A stretch of DNA of 10,724 nt from Terriglobales bacterium (GTDB lineage Bacteria > Acidobacteriota > Terriglobia > Terriglobales > Gp1-AA117). Shown piece after piece: positions 1-8,100 of the stretch. A program made the translations under genes and the position numbers. The stretch covers positions 1-10,724 of the forward strand of contig JASLFF010000001.1 of NCBI GenBank assembly GCA_030150795.1, read 5' to 3'. The notes under the pieces were generated by a model. It was not told the DNA's origin, made no database searches, and saw only the letters and a program-made list of their open reading frames with translations. The number at the start of each line of letters is the position of its first letter. Position 1 is the stretch's first letter.

Positions 1-172
1 TGCCGGCAGTAGGGACCGGATTCGGAAAGCCTGCGGAAGGGGCCGTCAGTATTGGACCACCAAATGGTCCGTTGACCGGTGTAGTTGCGGTGGACGGATT
101 GGCTGTTTGGCCTTGTCCAGAGACAGCAGCCAGCATTGCGAGCCCAGCGATAAGCAGAATTCCGCGCGGCAT
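1..172 (-). CDS. secreted protein of unknown function, N-terminal part only
   Basis: An open frame on the minus strand starts with ATG at 172-170 and runs off the window edge after 57 codons. The N-terminus (MPRGILLIAGLAMLAAVSG) is a short basic n-region followed by a hydrophobic core, so it looks like a Sec signal peptide with cleavage around residues 17-21. The mature part that is visible is rich in Pro, Gly, Thr and Ala, with no recognisable domain. A good Shine-Dalgarno (AGGGGTGA) lies three bases before the ATG and supports this start. It lies downstream of the ThiF-family gene on the same strand, about 97 bases away, and could share its transcript. I do not recognise the family. The export prediction is reasonably safe, but the function is unknown. 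Confidence 0.6.
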   Translation of the reverse strand, partial: MPRGILLIAGLAMLAAVSGQGQTANPSTATTPVNGPFGGPILTAPSAGFPNPVPTAG

Positions 173-175
173 AAA

Positions 176-183
176 TCACCCCT
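176..183 (-). promoter_or_regulatory. ribosome binding site of the secreted-protein gene
   Basis: On the minus strand AGGGGTGA sits three bases before the ATG at 172. It matches the anti-Shine-Dalgarno well and decides the start of the short partial gene. No convincing -35/-10 pair was seen in the 97-base gap upstream. Confidence 0.5.
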
Positions 184-244
184 GACGTGTACCTGATGAT
201 TGGATTGCCTGAAGGTAAATAGGGGATGCCAGAGCGGCGCACTT

Positions 245-275
245 GCTTAGATTTCAGCTGCTTAGAATTTCAGCT
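245..275. repeat. short tandem duplication at the 3' end of the ThiF-family gene
   Basis: GCTTAGATTTCAGCT (245-259) is followed directly by GCTTAGAATTTCAGCT (260-275). The two copies differ only by one inserted A. The second copy contains the last Ser codon and the TGA stop (270-272, minus strand) of the ThiF-family gene. The first copy therefore repeats the gene's terminal bases just after its stop. This is probably a small slippage or duplication event. Confidence 0.7.
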
Positions 276-1286
276 ACCTACAAACCGCGCATACAGGCTG
301 CGCGCTACGGAAGTATCGTCCGTGCCTTTGATGATGGCCCGGCCGTCAGGAAAAAGAGTCATTTCGAAGGGGGCACGCCAAAACTTAAGAACGAACGCAT
401 TGTGTTTCACTGTGCCATGGGCGCCCAGACGGGCTGACATCTCAGTGAAGTCCACGGGACGATGGCGCTCATGGATTTGAACAGAGTTTCTGCCGCATAA
501 GGTAATTTGTGGCCTGCGCGTGCCCGCCAGATGAACAAAGTCATGCTTTTCACAGGTCTGGCAGCCGCTGCGGGGCTTGGCGGCTGAGATTTCAGCCATC
601 TCATTGCTCCACACGTCGAAGGAGAGCAGTGTGCGCCTTAGCTTGCTTTTTGCTCCGACGAGGAATTTGATTGCCTCCGTCGCCTGAATCGATCCAATCA
701 AGTTAACCGCGCTGTTCAGGATTCCCGCAGTGTCGCAGGTTTCCACCGTGCCTTCCGGAGGAAACGGGAAAACGCAAGCCATGCAGGCCGTTTCGCCGGG
801 AATCACATTCATGGTGACCGCATAGGCAGCCACGGCAGCAGCATAAATCCAGGGTTTGCCGTGTTTTACAGCTAAGTAATTGATGAGATAGCGGGTTTAA
901 AAGTTATCTGTTGCGTCCAGAATCAGATCGGCTTCAACAAGAAGCGACTCAATGTTCTCTGGCGTCAGGTCGGCCACAACGGGCGTCGCCTGGATCTCAG
1001 AGTTGAAAGCGGCGATCTTGCGCGCGGCGGCAACCGCTTTGGGCAGCGATTCAGCGGCATCGGCTTCATCAAACAACGATTGGCGTTGCAGATTGCTTGG
1101 TTCAACATAGTCACGGTCAATAATTGTCAAATGCCCGACGCCTGCCCGGGCCAGCAGACCGGAAACGCAAGTCCCAGTTGCCCCGCAGCCTACAATAGCA
1201 ACCCGGCCTTTGGCCATGGACTGCTGTCCTTCCAACCCGATTCCGGGAAAAAGCACCTGACGCGAGTATCGATCCTGAAACTTCAT
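270..1286 (-). pseudogene. ThiF/MoeB/HesA-family adenylyltransferase, interrupted by an in-frame TAA
   Basis: This is an E1-like enzyme that would use ATP to adenylate the C-terminus of a ThiS/MoaD-type sulfur carrier or related substrate in the cytosol. The frame opens at ATG 1286 and shows RYSRQ, the nucleotide-binding loop VGCGATGTCVSG, the IDRDYVEPSNLQRQ stretch and DATDNF. It then meets TAA at 899-897 (codon 130). The same frame continues without shift for 208 more codons to TGA at 272-270. That part keeps PWIYAAAV, PGETACMACVFP and a second Cys pair (CQTC), which together form the usual zinc site, then the C-terminal extension LCGRNSVQ...LFPDGRAIIKGT. If the stop were read as an amino acid, the protein would have 338 residues. 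Family members usually have Glu, Asp or a similar residue after DATDNF, so GAA to TAA is the simplest change. Recent pseudogenisation, a base-call error or readthrough are all possible. No strong Shine-Dalgarno precedes the ATG. Confidence 0.85.
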
Positions 1287-1295
1287 GCCACATTT

Positions 1296-1301
1296 ATTAT
1301 A
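1296..1301 (-). promoter_or_regulatory. candidate -10 box for the ThiF-family gene
   Basis: A perfect TATAAT on the minus strand ends nine bases before the ATG at 1286. Transcription would start near 1289, leaving a leader of only about three bases and no room for a Shine-Dalgarno. No -35 match was seen at the expected spacing. This fits a leaderless or nearly leaderless transcript, but a six-base match in an AT-rich patch is weak evidence. Confidence 0.3.
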
Positions 1302-1347
1302 GGTGTTTGAAGGCTAAGGGGTTTATGCGTTACGTTGCAGGGCAGCT

Positions 1348-1353
1348 TACAAT
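1348..1353 (+). promoter_or_regulatory. candidate -10 box for the Omp85-surA-tamB-pcm operon
   Basis: TACAAT (five of six consensus bases) lies in the only non-coding stretch upstream of the operon. Its predicted start near 1360 would leave AAAGG just before the GTG at 1371. No matching -35 element is visible at 16-18 bases upstream, so this is only a candidate. Confidence 0.22.
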
Positions 1354-1370
1354 GCTCATAAAAGGCTTGC

Positions 1371-4300
1371 GTGCAACTAAGGTCCACTCTGCCGCCATCG
1401 AATTACACATACCGACCTTCAATTAAGGGGCTTTTATTGCCGCGCTGCCGTTCAGTGTGCCTGATGGTTGTGCTCTGCCTGAGCGTGTCCTGCGTTCAGA
1501 GCCAGGAGACTGGCGCGCCCCAAAATACTTCAAAACCTGATGCGTCATCCCAAAGCACGGCTAGCCCGGTTCCGGTGCCTGAGCCGGCCTCTTCCCCCGC
1601 CAGTCCGGCTCCAGGATTGCAGCTCTCGAGTGGTCTCAACAGCTTTCAGGGACTCAAGGTAGCAAAGATTCAGGTGAACGGTCTCGGAATAGATGACACG
1701 GAGAGCCTCCTGCAAATCCTGCCGCAGAAGGTCAACGAACCGCTTGATCGATACAAAATCAGACAATCCGTACAGGCGCTTTATAACACCGGCCGATTCG
1801 CGGAGATCCAGGTAGAAGCACAGCGCAATCCCACGGGCGAAGTGGTGTTGGCGTTTGATGCCCGCGAAAACTACTTCTTTGGCTCCATTCTAGCGGAAGG
1901 ATCGCCCGGTCACCCAACTGACAGCCAACTGGTGAATGCCAGCAAACTCAACCTAGGCGAGCAGTACACTGAAGAGAAAATCACCTCCGGGATCGATGGG
2001 ATGCAGCGTGCGCTGCAGGAGAATGGCTACTATCAGGCCACAATCAAGCCATACTTCGAGTGGGATTCGCGCAATCAGCAAGTCAAGGTGCGATTTATGG
2101 TCACCCCAGGCAAGCCTGCGCGTATTGGAGCTATCAATGTCGGAGGCTCTCCCGGTTATAGTGCAGAAGAAGTGCGAAAAATAGCCAAGCTGCGGCCTGG
2201 GGACAAAGTTACCGCAGCTCATCGGACGCGAGCATTGCAGCGGCTGAGAAAGCGCTTCCAGAAAAAAGACCTGCTGGAAGCACAGGTCACTATGACGCAG
2301 CGCGTTTACCACCCGGAGACCAATCTGCTGGATTACACCTTCGAGATTAACAGGGGTCCGGTAGTGGACGTTAAAGTGGAAGGCGCCAAATTGCGCCGCG
2401 GCCTCGTCAAGAAATTTGTTCCAGTGTTTGAAGAAAGCGCCGTTGACGATGATTTGCTGAATGAAGGGGCGCGCAACATACGCGACTACTTTCAATCAAA
2501 AGGCTTTTTTGACGTGAAGGTTACGTATGAGCAAAAACAGGACTCGGCTACAGACCGTCGCACTATCATTTTTCACATCGAAAAGAGCGAACGGCACAAG
2601 CTGGTAGAACTGGCGATCCTGGGGAACCACTATTTCAGCAGGGAAGACCTGCGCGAACAGATGCTGATGCAACCGGCTGGGGGACTGCTGCTCTACGGCT
2701 TATTCAGCCAATCCATCCTTGCGCGTGACGTGCAGTCGATCGAAAATCTTTACCGCACCAACGGCTTCCTGCAAGCCAAAGTCACGCCAGAGGTGCAGGA
2801 CAATTACGGCAAGGAAGGCCACATCCGCGTAAACCTGACCGTGGTGGAAGGCACGCAGACGCTTGTAGGCAAACTAAAGATTGAAGGCAATGAAGCTCTT
2901 CCTGAGGGCCAGATTCGCGGCCTGATCACGGCTTCAGAAGGTCAGCCATATTCTGATTCCATGGTGATCACGGACCAGTCAGTCATTCTGGACCAGTACT
3001 ACAATCTGGGATTTCCCAAAGTGAAGTTCGACTATACAACGCAGCCTGAAGCGGATAATCCCAACAAGATCGACGTGAGCTATAAGATCACTGAAGGCGC
3101 CCAAGTTTTTGTCGATAAGGTCCTGATTTCCGGAATGAATTACACGCGGCCATTTGTTGTGGAGCGTGAAATCAAGATTGGTACCGGCGACCGCTTGAGC
3201 CAGAGCCAAATGCTTGACTCCCAACGCCGCCTGTATGACATGGGAATCTTCAATGAAGTGGGCGTAGCTGTACAAAACCCTGACGGCGACGCTATCAGTA
3301 AGAAAGTGAATTTCCAACTTGCTGAAGCGCGGCGCTACACGTTTAATTATGGCCTGGGACTCGAAGTACAGACCGGGCAGCCCGGCAGCAGCAGCAATCC
3401 CCAGGGAGAAACCGGCGTGAGCGCTCGCGTGTCATTCGATGTTACGCGCGTTAACTTTCGCGGACGCGACCACACAATTACGCTCAAGACGCGTTATGGC
3501 AATCTGGAAAAGCTGGCTCTGATTGGTTACGGCGCTCCCCGGCTGTTCGATTCGCAGAAACTCACGCTGGATTTTACGACCTTCTACCAGCAGACCAATG
3601 ATGTGAGCACTTTTACTTCAACACGGCTGGAAGGATCGGCGTCAATTAAGCAAGAGCTGAACCGCGCCACAACTCTTCTATATCGACTCATTTATCGGCG
3701 CGTGAGCACCAGCAATCTGGTCATCGATCCCAACCTGGTGCCGCTGTTTTCTCAAGCCGTGCGCGTCGGCATGCCCGATTTTAGTTACGTTCGCGATACG
3801 CGCGACAATCCCATCGAGTCACTCAAGGGAACGTTCAACACGTTTGACTTAGGCGTCGCTTCCGGAATATTCGGTTCGCAGACGAACTTCACGCGCGTAG
3901 TGGTGCAGAACTCCAGCTATTACCAATTTCATAAACGGCGTTGGGTGTTTGCCCGGTCTACGCGCATTGGTGTGGAAGAGCCATTCGCCTCCACTGACTT
4001 TGCTCCGCTTCCTGAACGCTTCTTCGCCGGCGGCAGCACGTCGCACCGGGGCTTCGGCATCAACCAGGCAGGCCCGCGCGACCTCACCAGCGGTTTTCCT
4101 CTGGGCGGTGAAGCTCTCTTCCTCAATAACCTTGAATTGCGCACCCCGCCGCTGCCGCTGCCATTTGTCGGCAACAATCTGAGCGCGGTGGTGTTTCATG
4201 ATATGGGGAACGTTTTTTCCACGGCTGGAGATATGGCCAACAGCATCCTTAAGTTCTCTCAGCCTAATCGGAGCCTCTGTTTGAACCCGGCAGCGGCAAC

Positions 4301-4499
4301 CTGCAACTTCAACTATTCGTCGCACGCGGTGGGGGCTGGAGCGCGGTATCGGACTCCGATCGGACCTGTCAGTTTTGACGTCGGATATAACCTCAACCCG
4401 CCGGCATTTCCTATTTCTGCGCCCAAGCCCCCGGCTGTCCCTTCTTCACAGGTGCTAAAGCATTTCAATTTCTTTTTTAATATTGGACAGACTTTCTGA
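1371..4499 (+). CDS. bamA: outer membrane assembly protein of the Omp85 (BamA/TamA) family
   Basis: This protein folds and inserts beta-barrel proteins into the outer membrane, or acts as the TamA-type partner of TamB. As called it has 1042 residues. A hydrophobic signal segment lies around residues 29-42. It is followed by a Ser/Pro/Ala-rich linker and then about seven POTRA-like repeats beginning near residues 94, 169, 251, 331, 409, 497 and 578. Several carry the typical pattern of alternating hydrophobics ending in G or GN (e.g. LAILGN, LKIEGN, VLISGM). From about 655 the sequence becomes barrel-like. It contains FFAGGSTSHRGF, the conserved loop-6 RGF motif of Omp85 barrels (R893), and ends in Phe, as a beta-signal should. 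BamA usually has five POTRAs and TamA three, so seven is more than usual. GTG 1371 has AAAGG five bases upstream. TTG 1437 is a serious alternative: AAGGGG precedes it by six bases and it gives a classic signal peptide (MPRCRSVCLMVVLCLSVSC). No in-frame start exists before 1371. The gene symbol is by family and position; TamA is the alternative. Confidence 0.9.
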   Translation: MQLRSTLPPSNYTYRPSIKGLLLPRCRSVCLMVVLCLSVSCVQSQETGAPQNTSKPDASSQSTASPVPVPEPASSPASPAPGLQLSSGLNSFQGLKVAKIQVNGLGIDDTESLLQILPQKVNEPLDRYKIRQSVQALYNTGRFAEIQVEAQRNPTGEVVLAFDARENYFFGSILAEGSPGHPTDSQLVNASKLNLGEQYTEEKITSGIDGMQRALQENGYYQATIKPYFEWDSRNQQVKVRFMVTPGKPARIGAINVGGSPGYSAEEVRKIAKLRPGDKVTAAHRTRALQRLRKRFQKKDLLEAQVTMTQRVYHPETNLLDYTFEINRGPVVDVKVEGAKLRRGLVKKFVPVFEESAVDDDLLNEGARNIRDYFQSKGFFDVKVTYEQKQDSATDRRTIIFHIEKSERHKLVELAILGNHYFSREDLREQMLMQPAGGLLLYGLFSQSILARDVQSIENLYRTNGFLQAKVTPEVQDNYGKEGHIRVNLTVVEGTQTLVGKLKIEGNEALPEGQIRGLITASEGQPYSDSMVITDQSVILDQYYNLGFPKVKFDYTTQPEADNPNKIDVSYKITEGAQVFVDKVLISGMNYTRPFVVEREIKIGTGDRLSQSQMLDSQRRLYDMGIFNEVGVAVQNPDGDAISKKVNFQLAEARRYTFNYGLGLEVQTGQPGSSSNPQGETGVSARVSFDVTRVNFRGRDHTITLKTRYGNLEKLALIGYGAPRLFDSQKLTLDFTTFYQQTNDVSTFTSTRLEGSASIKQELNRATTLLYRLIYRRVSTSNLVIDPNLVPLFSQAVRVGMPDFSYVRDTRDNPIESLKGTFNTFDLGVASGIFGSQTNFTRVVVQNSSYYQFHKRRWVFARSTRIGVEEPFASTDFAPLPERFFAGGSTSHRGFGINQAGPRDLTSGFPLGGEALFLNNLELRTPPLPLPFVGNNLSAVVFHDMGNVFSTAGDMANSILKFSQPNRSLCLNPAAATCNFNYSSHAVGAGARYRTPIGPVSFDVGYNLNPPAFPISAPKPPAVPSSQVLKHFNFFFNIGQTF

Positions 4500-5176
4500 T
4501 GAGAGCGCGCTTCCATTTCGTAATGGTCCTTTTGCTTGCCGGAGTTGCGCAAGCCCAGGTGGTTGATCGAATGGTGGCGGTCGTCAACAAGCGCGTGGTC
4601 CTTGAAAGCGAGCTCGATCAGGCCACCCGAGTGGAATTTCTGATGCAAGCCAAGCCCATCGAGCGCCTGACCTATGCTGATCGGACCGCCGTCATGGAGC
4701 GTTTGATTGACCGCTCGCTGCTAGACCAGCAGATTGTGAATCCGGCCATGCTCGATCCTGCGCCGGAAGAGCTGAAGGCCAAAATTGAAGAAGTCCGCCA
4801 GGGCATTCCGGGCGCTGCGAAGGATGAAAATTGGAAAACTATTCTTGCCGGCTACGGCCTTGCGCAACAGGACGTCGAAGAACAGCTTACTTCACAGGTC
4901 CGCATTCTCCGATTTATTGATCTGCGTTTTCGCGGGCTGGTGCGCGTTGATAAAGAAGCCATTGCGGCTTACTACCAGGAACGTTTTTTGCCCGAGGTGC
5001 GCAAGCGAAACGCTGCGGAGCCAAAACTTGCAGAGGTGTCAGACAAGATTGAGCAGATACTTGCAGAGCAGCGCATTGATGAGCTTTTGAGCAACTGGCT
5101 GAAGACTCTGCGCGCCCAAGCCCACATTGAGCGTATGCTGCCGGCGGCGGCCACCAGCGCCGGGACCTCGCCATGA
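4499..5176 (+). CDS. SurA-like periplasmic chaperone lacking a PPIase domain
   Basis: It probably escorts unfolded outer-membrane proteins through the periplasm. The 225-residue product starts with a clean Sec signal peptide, cleaved after AQA (residue 19). VDRMVAVVNKRVVLESELDQ then matches the opening of the SurA N-terminal domain. The helical region ERLIDRSLLDQQI and the downstream helices fit that domain up to about residue 165. YYQERFLPE and a final long helix (about 185-215) resemble the SurA C-terminal closing segment. The roughly 90-residue parvulin domains present once or twice in classical SurA (about 430 residues in E. coli) are absent, with no frame break to explain it, so this is a naturally compact form. 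The ATG shares one base with the upstream stop (TGATG) and has no clear Shine-Dalgarno, which suggests translation coupled to the Omp85 gene. The family call is good; chaperone activity is inferred. Confidence 0.82.
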   Translation: MRARFHFVMVLLLAGVAQAQVVDRMVAVVNKRVVLESELDQATRVEFLMQAKPIERLTYADRTAVMERLIDRSLLDQQIVNPAMLDPAPEELKAKIEEVRQGIPGAAKDENWKTILAGYGLAQQDVEEQLTSQVRILRFIDLRFRGLVRVDKEAIAAYYQERFLPEVRKRNAAEPKLAEVSDKIEQILAEQRIDELLSNWLKTLRAQAHIERMLPAAATSAGTSP

Positions 5177-8100
5177 GCAGCAAACCCGATGTCAACATCG
5201 CGCCGCCTGCCGCCCCGGCGAAGAAGCGCAAACTCCGGCGCGTCATCATCCTTACTTGTCTGGCGCTAGCCGTCATCGTGATTGGTGCGGTGACTTACTT
5301 GAACAGCGGCTCCTTCCGTGAGACTGTTCGGCAAAGAGTGATTGCTGAACTCCGGCAGATGACGGGCGGCAAGGTGGAAGTTGAATCGTTTACCTGGAAC
5401 CTTTCCACGCTGCATTTTGAAGCGCGCAATGTGACGATACATGGACGCGAGGCGGCGGGAGAGGTCCCCTACGCTCATGCCGATCGCATCGGCGTTGATG
5501 TAAAAATTGTTTCATTTTTCACGCGCAAAATTTCCCTGGAAAATGTGGCCATTGATCGCCTTGTGTTTCACTTAATGGTCTATCCTGACGGCACAACGAA
5601 CCAGCCGCCGCCCCAGCCGAACACGCCTTCTGAGGAATCCCCCACGCAAAATCTCTTTGATCTTGCGATCAAGCAGATTGCAGTGCGGCAAGGGACGTTG
5701 ATACTGGATCAGGAGAAGATCCCATTCGACCTTGACGGCAAGGACATCTCCGCCGGAATGAACTATGTTCCAAGCCAGAAAGCTTATGACGGCCATCTGG
5801 ATTTCACGCCGCTGACCATTGCCTACAGAAATGCGCCGCCAATGCAGGCAGAAATGCATGTAGGTTTTCTTCTGCGTTCCAAAGAAACGGAAATCAAATC
5901 GCTCAGGCTGGCTGCAGGTGGTTCCCAGGTTGAGGCCAGCGGAACGCTGCGCAACTACAACAATCCGGAACTCACGCTTCAATATCAGGCTTTATTGGAT
6001 CTCGTTCAAGTGGGCAACACGGCAAAGTGGAAGCAGCTCCGTGCCGGGCAAGCTGAGCTGAAGGGCAAAGGCACTTATCAAAGCAGCCGCTACTCTTCGC
6101 AAGGAAATCTCAGCATTCGCGGGTTGGAATGGCGCGATGCCACCTCCCATGTTTCCTCCGTTGACGCAACTTCACCGTACTCGATTACGCAAGACAAATT
6201 AGTTCTTTCTCGCTTGATTGCGCACGTTTTCGGCGGCACGGTGCAGGGCGATGCACAGATCACGAACTGGCTTTCTCCTGCAACAGCTGGAAAGAAGACG
6301 TTGCCACAACAGGGGAGCACGCGGCTTCATTTATCCGGAGTTCAGGCCAGTAAAGTTGCAGAGGCCATTTCCTCGCCAAAAATGCCGATCAATAAGATTG
6401 AATTAGCCGGAAGCATTTCCGGCGACGTGAATTCAACGTGGACAGGGTCTTTGGATCGCGCGGTTTCCTCGTTAAAACTGGAAGTATCGCCGCCCCTAGC
6501 GCCATCGCCCAAGGAAGTGCCTGTGACCGCACAGCTGCAAGCGACCTATCATGGCGATTCCCGTACCCTGGATGTGGCCGGACTTACTCTGGCAACGCGG
6601 GCGATCCGAGTAAACGCCACTGGTTCGCTGGGATCTGAAAAAGCCCAGGCCCACGTTTCCCTCAACGCGACCGATCTGCGGGAGCTACAGCCCGCGCTTG
6701 ACGCTCTTGATCCGGGAACGCGCATTCCGGTTACGCTGGAAGGCCGCTCGTCATTCAACGGAGTGGTTTTTGGAAAGCTTGATGGGCTCTCAACGCGCGG
6801 GCATCTCGACCTGGAAACGTTTGATACGGAATTTCATCTGGCCAGCCAGCCTAAAGGAGCGCGCACTAAACCTCCGCGAATACACTGGGACGCTTTATCC
6901 GCCGACCTGTCCTACTCGCCTTCCGCGCTTTCTCTCCAGCGCGGAACATTGCGCCGGGGTGCGGCACAATTGGGATTTTCCGCCAGCACAACCTTGCGCG
7001 AGGGCAACTTCGACGAAAACACAAGCCAGCTCAATCTCAGTCTTCACGTCCAGAATGAAAATGTGGCGGATATGCAAGCTCTGGGCGGGACGAATTATGA
7101 GCTCACCGGCATTGTGAACGCCGATGTGCGGGCCGCCGGTACTTTGCGCAACTTGCAGGGCGGCGGCAAAGTGCAGATCAGCAAACTGGCAATCTATGGC
7201 GAGCCCTTCAGGGCCTTTTCCAGTGACTTGCGCCTGAACGGAAGCGAGGCGCGGCTGGAGAATATCCAGTTGGCCCATAATGGCGCAAGCTTTAGCGGAT
7301 TTGTGGCATACGATCTGGGCAATAAAAATTATCGCTTTGACCTTACCGGCGCCAATATTGACTTCGCGAACTTTCAACGCATAGATCTGCCTCGACTCTC
7401 CGTGCAAGGGCAGGCCGGATTTCATCTGACCGGTTCCGGCACTGAGGATGCGCCGGTCATTAATGGCGAAATCGATCTGCGCAATATTGTGCTGAACCGC
7501 GAGACGGTGGGCAGCATGACAATCCTGGCGGAGACACATGGCGAAAACGTACAACTGAGCGGGCGCTCGAAGTTTGAAAACGCAGAGCTGAATGTTGATG
7601 GCTCTGTGCATCTTCGCGATCTGTGGCCGGGACAAATTGCCGTGAAGTTCTCTCATCTCGACTTCGATCCATTGATTCGCGCTTATTTCCAGGGGCAGAT
7701 TACGGGCCACTCTTCCATTGCCGGAGAGATTGACATTCATGGTCCCATGAGGAAGCCGCGGAACCTGGTAATTACGGGCAATGTTACGCAGCTCTCTGCC
7801 GATGTTGAAAATGTGAAGCTGCAGAATGACGGGCCTATTCATTTTGGGCTGGAAAATGAATCGCTGAAGGTAGACGAGTTTCACCTGACCGGGACAGAAA
7901 CCGATCTTGATGCGAAAGGGACTGTGCAACTCACTGGTGAGCACAGGCTTGACCTGCACTCGCACGGACGGTTCAACCTGAAGCTGTTGCCGGCATTCAA
8001 TCCAAACCTGGTGGCGAATGGACCCGCGACATTTACGGTCAATATCACCGGAGCCGCAGCGCGTCCGCAATTGAGCGGAAGGCTTGAGCTGAAAGATGCG

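Noticed and set aside
897..899. Recoding of the ThiF-family stop as selenocysteine or pyrrolysine
   Set aside because: The codon is TAA, which neither system uses, and the family has no Cys or Lys requirement at this site.
1464..1500. Lipoprotein signal in the Omp85 precursor (LSVSC)
   Set aside because: The residue at -3 is Ser rather than the preferred Leu, and Omp85 proteins are beta-barrels that are not normally lipidated.
3849..4325. Minus-strand open frame of about 158 codons opposite the Omp85 barrel
   Set aside because: The plus strand there encodes the diagnostic RGF loop and C-terminal barrel. The antisense frame resembles nothing.
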